From the NCBI RefSeq assembly GCF_021730395.1, contig NC_069369.1:64259501-64323500 (forward strand): 64,000 nt of DNA, written 5' to 3'. The DNA comes from Mercenaria mercenaria. Taxonomy: Eukaryota > Mollusca > Bivalvia > Venerida > Veneridae. The notes under the pieces were generated by a model. That model was not told the origin of the DNA. It ran no database searches and saw only the letters and a list, made by a program, of their open reading frames with translations. A program made the position numbers and the translations under genes. Shown here piece after piece: positions 20,260 to 31,268 of the stretch (within the stretch, counting starts at the first letter, position 1; each line of letters opens with the position of its first letter).

Positions 20260-23200
20260 TTTTTTTCTGTTTATAAATCAGGAATATTGAGTCTGATATA
20301 ATCCTTTATATAATTATGTTACTCGACTATTGATAACTGTCGGATTTTCAAGCACAACAATAGCTGTTTTTGTGAAACAAATGGATGGTCTTTTCTTCTG
20401 TACTTTTTTGATTGTTGCTTCATAGTGAATTTAAAAAAATGTTGAAGTGAGCGGACCGCCCCAAAGTTTAATGACTCCCATTCTTACACACATTTTGACG
20501 CTTACCCCTTTGACTGTTTTCATTTTCGAAGGAGAAATTTCTTAATGCTGATTTATAAGAAGAAGCAAACCAATTTTTCAAAGGAATTCGTACATTTTTA
20601 ATTATTTCGGTTTCCTAGCTCTGTTGGAAAGTATTCTATAGCACATTTCACAACTCATTAATTTCTCTTTTCCGCCTGGCGTGCTCGACAAAGAACATAA
20701 TTATACAAATATCAGAAAATAACTGTTAAATTTATCTTCACGATTTGAAATAATAATCAAATTAAGTCTCTGAAATGTAAAAGCATCGTATTATATATAT
20801 ACATGTTTTCGTCATTTCAATGCCGTCAGTTAATGTCTTTATGAACTAAAACCTCTAAATCTTTATCTCTTTGCCTGACCAGGTTCTTATTATTAAAAGT
20901 GGACTGGGCACGATGTGGCTAATAACGTTTTTTTGTCAGAACTCATGTAACTCCGCTGCAATATCGTAGGCTATGAAAGAAATTTCATGATAAGAATTTG
21001 CGAACAATTTTATTTGAAGATGAATACTAGTAATGAACTCATACTTATTTATATAACAAGAAACGGGCATTGAATTTGGAAACGAGGCCACCGATGTTCA
21101 AAGCAAATACAATTCCTGTCTTTCTAAAACTTGACGGCATGTTTTTTAATATTAGATATGATATGTGATCACAAATTTATCCTTTAAATATAATAATGTG
21201 CCGTCAATAAACAACATGCACTACATATTACTATATAGCAACAATGATATGTTTGTACTTAGCATTTGATATTTTGAAGAATTCTTCTTTTATGTAAAAG
21301 CAGTACAAATGTTCTTGAAGTTTAGAATAACGGAGATTACTACAATATTTATATTAGTTAACATTACAAAGTATTATTGCCCTTGATATATATTTCAATA
21401 TTTATCCGATTTCTTTTACTATATGTCTTTAGATTGTATCAATTAAACAACAATGGTCTCACCAGTATGGTCAGAACAGCACTGTCTACTACGATGATCA
21501 TGTCTGGTGGCTATCGATAGATTACTAGATTCGTCTAATGTTCATACATTCCTTATTAAGGAATTAAAAACTATGCTAACGAACAGACATGTGTATCCTG
21601 ACATAGATAATGCGTAAGCTTACCGTCAGTTTTGTTGGTTCTGATCATGACCATGATATTGCACACAATGAATATATTTACCATCGACTGGCTATTTTTT
21701 TGCATTTCTTTTTTATATATGTACTTTAGTATTTGTTTATACCATGTTAGTTCAAATCAAGCAATCGTTTGTTCTCCACCATGTATTCGTGTACAGAAAC
21801 AAGCACTGTCTTACTTACGATGAATAGCATGTATCTCTCTGAATGAAGAAACACTGGCTATTTCGATAGATTACTAGACCACCAGTGCGTGACTGAAATG
21901 CTGTTTCATTACATTCCGTGTATAACTAAAAGCCGAATTAAAAGTGCACCTATGCTAAACATAACAGACAACCGTAGTTTAAAGTATAAAACCTGTACAT
22001 AGTATTAATGCGTTAAGCCTTACCGTCAGTATGTTGTTGGTTCCTGTCATCTTTATAGACCAGTTGATATTGTCAACACAATGAAAATACTACCAATCGA
22101 CTTAAATGGCTATGTTGTTTAAAGATTTTACATAGTTCTTTTTTGTATATAAAACAGTAATGGAACATAACGAAAAAAAAAACGAAAAATTTAAACACTT
22201 ACCGAACGCTTCATTTTGGTCAACTAATACAAGGTACAACATGTTCGTTGAGAAACATTGTGTAACTCTAATTATGATAATACATGTACATGTATATGCG
22301 TTGATTATGAAAACTAACTCAAAACGAGCAGTTGTTTTACATTTATAAATCAAAAATATGTCTTAACGCCAAGAAAGATACATATATTCCATCATTTTCC
22401 CAGTGTTTAAATGACATGTTTATAGATTGTAAAACGTTGCTGCATTGTTATTGGAATATAAAAGTGATTTATGGCATAAACTATGCCTTAAAACCTCACA
22501 AACATTTGATGATATAGGTAGCAAGTTGCAGTAGGTCTTTGCAATGCCCTGGTCTGATTGATATCCAAATCAGTTTTAGTGACAGCTGTGAAATGTGCTT
22601 TGAGGCAACGGTGTATCATTACTATATGAATGAATGACTTATGTCTCCGCCTACAGAGTATAAATGCCGTATCCATTATTCTAAATAAAAATACCCATCA
22701 CTATTATTATAATTATACCATATCTATATGCATCTCTGTTCATGTAATACATCTTGCTGTCTTCGGGTTACCTAGTCTAGCAGTATTTTAGGATACATAC
22801 AAGTACCACTGTATACATATTTGATAGGTATCTCGGAATTATATTTGTTTTGAACATTTGTAGTCCTGTTTCCGAATTTCTCTCGCGTCTATTTTTTTTT
22901 AATTCCTATGAGTTCATATCAAGTATTGGTCATCAGTATATCATCATATCAATCTTTTTCAAATTCTTATTGCGTTTTGAAAAGTTTCTTTGTTGGCGTT
23001 TTGTTATTATTTAAAGCACGTGTTAAAAAATTTACTTATATTTAGAACCCCATGGCGTCTGCAAAATATAGAAATTTCAGTTACATCAAACAATACGACA
23101 TGATATATTTTATTAACTGAGACTGAAAACATTGTTTTTAAATTCACAAAAATACTCAAGTATAACTTCGAAAATATTCATAATATAACCAGAACAATAT

Positions 23201-23600
23201 CTTTGTTCTGCCACATCTAAAATATCTTCTGTCTGATATTTGGACGATACATATCTACACTCCTGTGTCTTCGTAAGTAATAATCGTTTTTTAACAATTA
23301 AAAAAATTATTAATATCTGACATGTTACTTTTTTAAATGTCATAAGTTTAGGAAGTAAACAGAACAAAAATTATGTAATGCAAACGAGATAATTTGGTCT
23401 GTGGCTGCTATTGGTGAAAGGATGATACATAAGTCGCAAGTTTCGAAGAGAATGCTCTTGTTCATTGTAGTAGTTAGTCAAAAAGAAATTCCTACAGGTG
23501 AGCGCTAATGTACGTGCGTGCGTGTGTAATAAAAGAAACAATAAGTAAAACTCTAAAATACTAGTCTAAAAATGAATAAATGAAAAAAAACCTGAAGAAC
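20260..23600. other. Non-coding stretch with a local duplication
   Basis: No gene recognised. Segments 21470-21720 and 21800-22115 are diverged copies of each other (shared ATCGATAGATTACTAGA-like, GCGTTAAGCTTACCGTCAGT-like and CACAATGAA blocks). On the minus strand both copies end in a CTGACGGTAAG sequence resembling a splice donor, but the upstream frames differ and show no domain. Confidence 0.35.
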
Positions 23601-23639
23601 TATATACGCATGTTCTCAATACCTTTGCTAAAAGCAGCG

Positions 23640-24200
23640 CAAAAAAAGAACGTCTATTGAGGGCCTCCTACGAAACTGACACGAATACATATGAAAGCAA
23701 CATGGTACTAGTAAATTTAAGAACTGCTTATCGTGAAGTCTACTACCTGTCTCAAACTTGTTAGGTCCTAACCTCTATCAATAAAACTTAATGCTAAACC
23801 ATAAGGAAAACACTTGAAAATGTATACGACTTAGAATCTTACAAAGTTTATAAATAACATCCCCATAAAATAAAATCTGTAAAAAAGTCGGGTTTGATAA
23901 ACCTTGTCATAGAAGTATCTACAGATGACTATGAAACTTTGAAACCAAACTCAGATGTAAACTAAGTAAAATATTGCTGCGTTTACGATAGCGATGGCCT
24001 AATTGAAGCAGTCTTTTGGTAGCTTATGGATTACACCCTAACGAAGCTGATTACTTAAGAAATATAGATGCCACACGTTTTTGCGTGATTAGGAAAGTCC
24101 GCATTACGAAAATCATATTTACTTTCATACATTTTAGCATGTCTCATATTATAAGAAATAAAAATCCGAAAAAGGAGAAATAGTGTCTGCATCTTCAGCT
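23640..24200 (+). pseudogene. Ghost of a module: intron 1 remnant like that of M4
   Basis: This stretch aligns in order with 34010-34440 in intron 1 of M4: AGGGCCTCCTACGAAACTGA against AAGGCCTGCCACGACAAACC, then CTCTATCAATAAAAC, AAACACTTGAAAAT, CGACTTAGAATCTTACAAA and AAGAATAAAAATCC-like blocks. No exon of the family is left around it. It marks another module lost between M2 and M3. Confidence 0.5.
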
Positions 24201-24399
24201 TTATTAAATTGGAAAAATACGATAAATAGTATCGAACATCTGAGCTAAAATAGCGCTATTAAAATATTATCCAGAAAACTTGATTCATTTTTAAATTTCG
24301 TAATAACGTCTATCTGCGCTGAACATACAGTTACTTTCACATCAATGCTAAACGTATGCGCAACAAGTGCAACACAGTTGGTTCCGGCGGAAAGCTACC

Positions 24400-24653
24400 T
24401 TCCCAAATAGGACGTAAATGTCCAATCAAAAAGAGGAGGCCATAAGCCTCACCCCCAACCCCCACTGCCTCACCCCCTTTTTGAAAATCTGAATTTGTTG
24501 CTTCGTTACAATTGTTTCTCTTATTATCCTGCCTCTTAGTTAGATGGGAGACACTCGGGAGCATCTCAGAAATTTCCAGTGCCTGGACCGGGATTCGAAC
24601 CCCGGACCTCTTGATTGACAGTCAAGCGTGTTAACACTAGACCACTACAGTGC
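24400..24653 (-). repeat. tRNA-Asp-like headed SINE, reverse copy
   Basis: On the minus strand 24653-24580 gives a tRNA-like sequence: box A TAGTGGTCTAGTG, an anticodon arm CTTGA-CTGTCAA-TCAAG (anticodon GTC) and T arm GGTTCGAATCCCGG. The acceptor strands (GCACTGT and CCAGGCA) do not pair fully and a SINE-like body follows toward 24400, so this is a SINE head and not a tRNA gene. Confidence 0.6.
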
Positions 24654-24947
24654 ATTCTTTATAAATGTAAACTGTCTGTTTCAATTATGACTATATCCAA
24701 ATCTTCTTCTTACATAGGCCCGAATGGCTCTAAACCTTATCCATCTGATAAAGTGTCACTTGGATAGCTTAGTTCTTCATCGGCTCAACACATATAAATC
24801 AAAATACATTAGAATACTGAATATGATAAGAATGTTTGTTATGACAGACTGAACGTCTATCTACCAGATTCAGTGGGATATATGTATATAACAAAAGCAA
24901 TTAATAAAATAATAATAATTTCATTATTGTTGTTATTGTTGCCATCG

Positions 24948-25075
24948 TCATTACACTCATCACCATCATCATCATCATCGTCATCATCATCACTACTAAC
25001 ATCCATATCTTCATTTTTTTATATTATCACCATCATCGTTATCGTCATCATTATATCCATCATCATAATAATTAG
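24948..25075 (+). repeat. (CAT)n / (CATCGT)n microsatellite
   Basis: Imperfect CAT/TCA triplet runs; the serine-rich ORF across it is an artefact of the triplets. Confidence 0.7.
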
Positions 25076-25692
25076 AACCTTCGTGATATTGCTACAACAC
25101 TTCTACTGCAGAACTTGAACCACAGTCACTACAACCATATGGAGAAAATTGCTTGCGAATGGCATGAATAAAACAATCTGAGTGGGCAAGACCTAATTAA
25201 TAAACAGTTCATGATGAAAATATTAACCAACGACACTATGACTGCTCCGTGCCTGTTCAGAAAATTCACAGATTACGTCGTTCTTGTGGAGTTGGGTTTT
25301 CAGCGCATGATAGAGCTCTTTTCAGCACAGATCAATTAGATTTATCATTATATGAACATATAGGTTGTAAATAGTGTATAATAATGACAATAATGGTTAT
25401 TTATTATTTTGAATGATAGATATACAGTGTAGATGAATATATCAATTATTTATTCATATACTCATTCTACATTGTTGCTTTAGAGGTTTGTCACAGCTGT
25501 AACTAAAACTGACAGTGTTAAGTTATACTGTAGCTGTCGCGTTACAATATGAATTGTTTTCGTGTTTGATACACAGTTCATGACATAAATCACTTTTATC
25601 TTCCCACACCACTTAGTCACGTTTAAAAATCTTCAAACATATTAGTTATATATGGAAATGATGGAAAAGATATATTTTCATTGGAGGTTGAA

Positions 25693-25711
25693 GGCGTTAT
25701 AAAACATTGTT
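25693..25711 (+). promoter_or_regulatory. Shared promoter-like block of M3
   Basis: GGCGTTATAAAACATTGTT contains a TATAAAA box (25698-25704) and is identical to 31228-31246 upstream of M4. Weaker similarity extends about 150 bp upstream in both (CACAGCTGTA, CACGTTT.AAAATCTTCAAA). The M3 ATG lies 120 bp downstream. Confidence 0.55.
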
Positions 25712-25817
25712 ATTTCATTTAATATGTAAATAACAGCTCTTTGTGTTGCTATTGTTAATTAAGACAAAGCACTTTGCATTATAATAATTTCATTACCGTC
25801 TTAAATAGTACTACATC

Positions 25818-28800
25818 ATGATTCACAAAAAATTGGTTGTATTTGGATTATTTCCATTCATTTTTCTTGCAAACCAAAAGGACGTTTTCGGTAAGTGTTA
25901 CCAGATTGTAATATTTGTTTTGTTCCATATCTTGTTTATATACAAGAAAACAGATGTGTGTAAAAGTTTTAAAGCAACATCCGCTTGAGTCGGTTGAAAA
26001 TATTTTTTCATTACGTCAACATTACTACCTGACCCACTCAAATCAAAGACGGAAGATGATGCCATAGAGCAGAGTGTGGACGCTGCTATGTTTCATCAAG
26101 ACAATTCCAAGATATATTTGTTTTGATCATCTGTACATATTTTCAAATTTCTTTCCTTTTTATTTTGTCTGGCTTTGTGTGAGTTCATACCTAGTATTCA
26201 TCATCAATTATAAATGTTTTTCGGATTCTGATAACTTTTGTTTTGAAACTTTTCTTTTTCAGCTTACGATACTGCAGCTGAGTTGCGTGGATACAAAGAA
26301 AACTACGCTTTTAGCAACGTCGAGCCCAGTCGAGTTAACGGAGAAGTGTTAAGGTAAACAGATCAAATATATAGGGGTTCCGGTTCTAAAAGCATTCACT
26401 GACCACATTTGTCTGAACTACAGAAATGTTTATATGATGATTTCATATTTTGAAACAAAATTAGAAATTATTTGATTGTTATTTCATGAACTCAATTCGT
26501 CAGTTATATTCTGATATATGTAAATGTACACTGTCGATCGTACAAAGTTAGCAAGGCAATTTGGTGAAATGTATTATAGCATTAAAATAATACATTTATT
26601 GGAAATCGTTGTAACTGAAGGAAACTTGAGGAAATTTAGGTCTCCGGAAATTTGTCCGAAAAAGGAAACTATAAAAAGTACTAAGAATGAATCACAAAAA
26701 AACATAGAAAACTACAGGATTAGAGGCTTTGGACCTTTGTCCTTGATTTTTTATGTTGACCGTCAGGGCAATAGAAGTATCTTGGTCAGTGTTTGATCAG
26801 GTATTAAATATCCAATGAAACTAATAATATTTCCGTAAAAATAGTAGAAATTCCTTTGAAAATTTGTTTTGCTTATTCTAACAAATCATTAGTAAGAAAT
26901 GTTACCCTTCAATAGTTATTTCATGAACTCAATTCGTCAGTTATATTCATGAACTCAATTCGTCAGTTATATTATAAACTCTGCACCAAATAAATAGAGG
27001 TATACCAATATCAGTAAAGATGAACTTCAAAGCCTTAGAAACCTTACACAAGATAGTACTTTTATTATAAAGAAAGCAGACAAGTCTGGAACTGTAATAA
27101 TAATGAATCGCACAGACTATGAAAGCGAGGTACATAGACAGCTGAAAAATGACAGGTATTATGAAAAGGTTGATTCATGTATGTCAGAGACAAGGTAATG
27201 TTTTAAAGTGTGTAGATAAAATTAGTCAAACGGAATTCTCCGTCACAGATGAATTTGACAGTTTTCCGGTAAATATTAGAATCCCATAGTTTTATATTTT
27301 GCCTAAAACTGACAAAAAAGTTGATGAAAATCTGCCACTTGGATACCCAGGTAGGCCTATTGTGTCAGCCTGTAACTCTTGCACTTATACCATATCTAAA
27401 TATGTTGATTTTATACTTAAACCTCATATGCATTCCATGCCTTCTTACATTAAGGATACTAATGATTTCCTACTTAAACTTAAAGAGTGTGAATTAGGTT
27501 CTGAGAAGGCTTATCTGGTTACTCTTGATGTTAGTTCCCTTTATACTAACATTCCACATGACGAAGGTATTCAGGCTTGTAAATATTTTTTGAGAAAAAT
27601 AACCTTATTGGCAAACTGTCTATTGGCAGCATCTGTTGTTTAACTGAAACTGTATTGAAAAACAATCTTTTTCAATTTGATGATCAATACTACTTGCAAA
27701 AAATGGGTACTGCCATGGAACATGGGTAGTCCTATGGCTCCTGCTTATGCCTCATTATTCATGGGGAAATTTGAAAATGATTTCCTTAGTTCATGTAGTT
27801 TAAATCCTGCTCTGTGGTATCGCCTCCTGGATGACATGTTTATGATCTGGACTCATTCATTGGATAGATTACATGAATGTCTGGAAAATATTAACAATAT
27901 TCATCCTCATATTAAGTTTACTTATAATATTTCTGAAACATGTGTTTTATTTTTGGATGTTAATGTTACTATTGATAACTAAAATCATCTTAAAACCAGT
28001 GTTATGTAAAACCTACAAATGTTCACCTATATGTACACTATAATTCATGTCATCCTAAACCATGCAAGGACAATATTCCATATAGTCAGGCTAAGAGATA
28101 CAGACGTATTTATTCTGGTGATAATGAATTCAAGGAATCTGTCAGGGAACTTCAGTATTTATTCCTTGACAGAAATGATCCTAAAAAGGTTGTTGATAAA
28201 GAACTGAACGAGATAATGTGTGTAACACAAAGTGATGCTTTTATCAAAAATGAGAGAGACTACAATAATGTTATACCATTTATCATAAAGTACAGTCCGT
28301 CATTACCTAATATAGGTAACATAATTAATAAGTATTGCGATTTGTTACGTCTATCAAGTAACCCTGCTGATCAAGAACTGTACAAATGTAAGCCAGTTAT
28401 GGCATTCAGACGTCCTAGAAATCTTAAAGATACATTAGTTAAAACAAAATATTTGTCTACAAATATATATCCACATTTCAGGTCTAGTAAATGTAACAGA
28501 CCAAGATGTACACATTGTTTAACAATTTGTGAAAGTGACAGTTTTTGCAGTTCACAACATTGTACTACTTATACAAATTGAAACATAATGTAGACTGTAC
28601 TAGTAACAATGTTATATATTTAATAACGTGTAGAAAATGTGATGTACAGTATATTGGTGAAACTAGCCAGCAAGTTTCTCGTCGTATGAATAGCCATAGA
28701 TTTGACATCAACAGTTTTGTTGATCCAGATTTTTCAACTAATGTAGCTATTCATTTCAATAGTGTTGGCCATAGTATTTCTGATTTTAGTTTTATGCCTA

Positions 28801-29907
28801 TTGACTGTGTTAATGATAAAATGGACAGGCTGCTGAAGGAAACATTTTGGATGCACAAATTAGGTATTGTATATATACAGGGCCTCAATTCAAAGACTAT
28901 GTATAATATACAGTAACTCATTTGACATTGTATTATTTACTCCAAATAATTATTTGAGCTGTTTAATGCATATGTTACAAGCATTTCAGTTATTACTGGT
29001 ACTTTTATATGTTTGCTTTTATGGCAGTTCTTATCTGTAGTATTATTGAATCTTACTGATCCTGACTTGCTGCTGTAGACATACTTTTGTGCACAATATT
29101 TAATCATTGATTTGTTTTAAAAATGTTCAATAGTAATAATACGTTTATATATGGTACTTATTTACTTTAATATTGCTGTTACAACTATAGCTTCTGTTGC
29201 TGTTTATCTGGACTATATATATAATTCAAATAGTGCGCCAAACGTAACGTCATAATTTGACGTTATGATGTCATGTTAACTGACGTCATGACGTCATACA
29301 TATGTTTGTATACATTGTATGTTTGCCTGAAGAAGTATTTTAATACGAAACACGTTGCAAACTTGAGGTGTCTTCTTTCTTTCACCCTTCGATAGTAAAA
29401 CACATGAGGGGTAAGACTTCAAATTTGTGTGTTGTCTGAGATGGCCCTCCACTTAAATTCAGTACAATTAAGCAAAAATGAAAAGAGCACAGAAGAATAT
29501 AACAATCAATTGTTTCTCACTAGCATATTGTTATGCTATAAAATCTAATATAATGATAACTCGGGTAATGTCTTATAAAAAGGTATTGTTACAGTACCAA
29601 ATTCAATATTATTGATTTATGTATATAAAACAATTAAAGTTTCAGGCGACACAGGCGAGGACTCACTAACATGGACCCTGCTAACCGGGCCACAGATTTG
29701 CCCACAACAACAGTGAAAACAACATCTACAGGCCCCCCACCAACTGATACACCTTTTACAGAGGCGACCACACCGAAAGTGACGACAACTAAAGTCACAA
29801 CACCGAAAGCGACGAAACCTAAAGTGACGTTAATAGAACAGCTGAAAAACATAAAATGTAAACAAAAAAGTGGTTGGCTAGGGATAAAGTTCTGTACTTC
29901 ATTCTAA
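25818..29907 (+). CDS. Module M3: secreted Thr-rich precursor with basic Cys tail, 141 aa
   Basis: Exons 25818-25890, 26263-26353 and 29646-29907, correctly phased. Exon 1 is a signal peptide (MIHKKLVVFGLFPFIFLA). Exon 2 is the pro-region AYDTAAELRGYKENYAFSNV, ending NGEVLR. Exon 3 opens RHRR, a furin-type site, then GLTNMDPANRATDLP, a Thr/Pro stretch with repeated TTPKVTTTK units, and finally a basic end IEQLKNIKCKQKSGWLGIK..FCTSF with two Cys that could form one disulfide loop. The mature part would be 82 residues. Intron 2 is 3.3 kb because a Penelope-like element inserted there; the splice sites look intact. The Thr tract suggests O-glycosylation, and the basic Cys end resembles host-defence peptides only in a general way. 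Function unknown. Confidence 0.7.
26484..26976 (+). repeat. 28-bp direct repeats beside the Penelope element
   Basis: TTTCATGAACTCAATTCGTC followed by AGTTATATT occurs at about 26485, at 26923 and again, overlapping in tandem, at about 26949. The last pair abuts the left end of the Penelope-like element. Confidence 0.7.
27008..28916 (+). pseudogene. PLE reverse transcriptase-GIY-YIG endonuclease, broken
   Basis: Recognisable parts in order: ADKSGTVIIMNRTDYESEV (N-terminal RT region, about 27075), PGRPIVSACNSCTYTISKYV (27346), LVTLDVSSLYTNIPHDEG (27520), GSPMAPAYASLFMGKFE (27729), RLLDDMFMIW (palm motif C, DD, 27822), a Cys-rich linker CNRPRCTHCLTIC (28495), and GIY-YIG motifs VIYLITCRKC and VQYIGET with RMNSHRFD (28612-28710). 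Penelope proteins copy RNA primed from DNA ends and cut with the GIY-YIG nuclease. The gene is in several pieces and not functional here. Confidence 0.8.
29329..29358 (+). ncRNA. Hammerhead-ribozyme-like motif of the PLE
   Basis: CTGAAGA matches the hammerhead core CUGANGA. A small hairpin (GTAT..ATAC) and then GAAAC, the second core block, follow. PLEs are known to carry hammerhead motifs in their terminal repeats. One extra A sits between the first core block and the hairpin, and stems I and III were not confirmed, so activity is doubtful. Confidence 0.35.
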
Positions 29908-31100
29908 TGGATAGTTGTGTTAACTCTAAGACTTCTGGTAGCTTTGATTTAAGAGCGTTAAAATGGGATTTCCTTAGCATGAAAATACAATGAATAATTG
30001 TTATCATACTATGTATATGCTGCAGTAAGATACCCTGTGAACATCGCGTATTAAAACACATATGTTACCTTACAAGTGTACTGTAAATTAAAGTCTAAAC
30101 AGTGATCTTACCTATCGCATCAACTGCAGACCATACTGCCTGACTTTTACATTTAAGAATGTTTCACATATCGGTAGTGTCACAAGATAGACTAACAATT
30201 AAAAAGGAATCCCCGTGTTAATTTGACAATATCTTATTTGTAATTAAGAATATCATCGGCAATTATACGGAGAGACATTTGATGTGCAGACTACCAAATT
30301 TAATGACTGTTCGTCGGTATTGCCAGTTGTATTTTTCTTCGTTTGCTTTTTGCTGCTTGTGTTCAAACCATTGATTAAATATGTTCATGCACTACTATCA
30401 ATAGATGAAACAAAGTACACATTATACAATTATAGCCTAAATATATATGTCTACAAATTTTCTGTGAAAGGTAATATGATATAGAGAATATTACTAGTAT
30501 CTTACTGTCTTAAAAATAATTATTAGGTGAGGCGGGGAAAGTACAAGAAATGGAAGTATGGGGGTTAGTGGGTGAGTTGGTTTTTACGGCGAATCGACAT
30601 AAAATGGAGTAGAAAAATGCTACTGAAATCATAACAAATAAACAACCTTTGTAACACTTTCATCTTATAGGGGTGTTCGGATGTAATTACATTTCTCAAA
30701 ACAATCAAACATATCTCCTTCAAAGCAATATACATTTTGATCAACTCTGATTTTTAAAATAATATTAAGTCATCTTTCTTAAGCAAGTTGAGCGGCAGTT
30801 TGTGTATTCATGTATAAAATCATTAAGTTAGGTCCACAGTCTCCCGGTAAATGTCTATCTATCTTACCTTTAGTGATCAATTTTAATAAAATGACGACAT
30901 AAATTTATACAAAGTAAACTAAACAAACAAACTATGCACTTGTGAATATATAATGTCACTTTGATATTTCATAGATTTTAAAACTATTTTCATATTGATA
31001 ATTAACTAAGAATGATGACATGTATTACATTTAGGTTGAGACATTAATGATTTCTTCATATATTGAGAAATCAATGTAATTTGTTTTGCTGTGTTTTTCA
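29908..31100. other. Spacer between M3 and M4
   Basis: AT-rich DNA with no recognised gene or strong repeat. It includes the M3 3' UTR. Similarity to the M3 upstream region begins near 30950-31100. Confidence 0.35.
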
Positions 31101-31227
31101 CACAGCTGTAGTCAAAACCGATTTAGATCAGACTTAACTGTTTTCAACTGCGATAATACCACGTTTCAAAATCTTCAAACGAATGACTGAAACAATACAT
31201 GTATTTGGTGGCACATGTTAGTTTATA

Positions 31228-31246
31228 GGCGTTATAAAACATTGTT
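31228..31246 (+). promoter_or_regulatory. Shared promoter-like block of M4
   Basis: Identical 19-bp block to 25693-25711, with TATAAAA at 31233-31239. It lies only 36 bp before the M4 ATG, so the leader would be almost absent if this box is used; the 120-bp spacing in M3 is more usual. Confidence 0.5.
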
Positions 31247-31268
31247 GATTACTAGACAGAAATATACA

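Larger units (their letters stand above)
26977..29400 (+). mobile_element. Penelope-like element (PLE), decayed
   Basis: Plus-strand PLE inside intron 2 of M3. It has a reverse transcriptase region (27008-27982) and a C-terminal GIY-YIG endonuclease (28545-28916) in the order typical of this class, then a 3' tail with repeated TGACGT/ACGTCA palindromes (29248-29300) and a hammerhead-like sequence (29329-29358). Several frame breaks divide the coding region. The left end looks truncated and lies on short direct repeats. Confidence 0.8.

Noticed and set aside
24580-24653. tRNA-Asp(GTC) gene on the minus strand.
   Set aside because: The acceptor stem does not pair and a SINE body follows; it is a SINE head.
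24873-25118. Ser/Ile-rich ORF with hydrophobic ends.
   Set aside because: Product of the CAT-triplet microsatellite.
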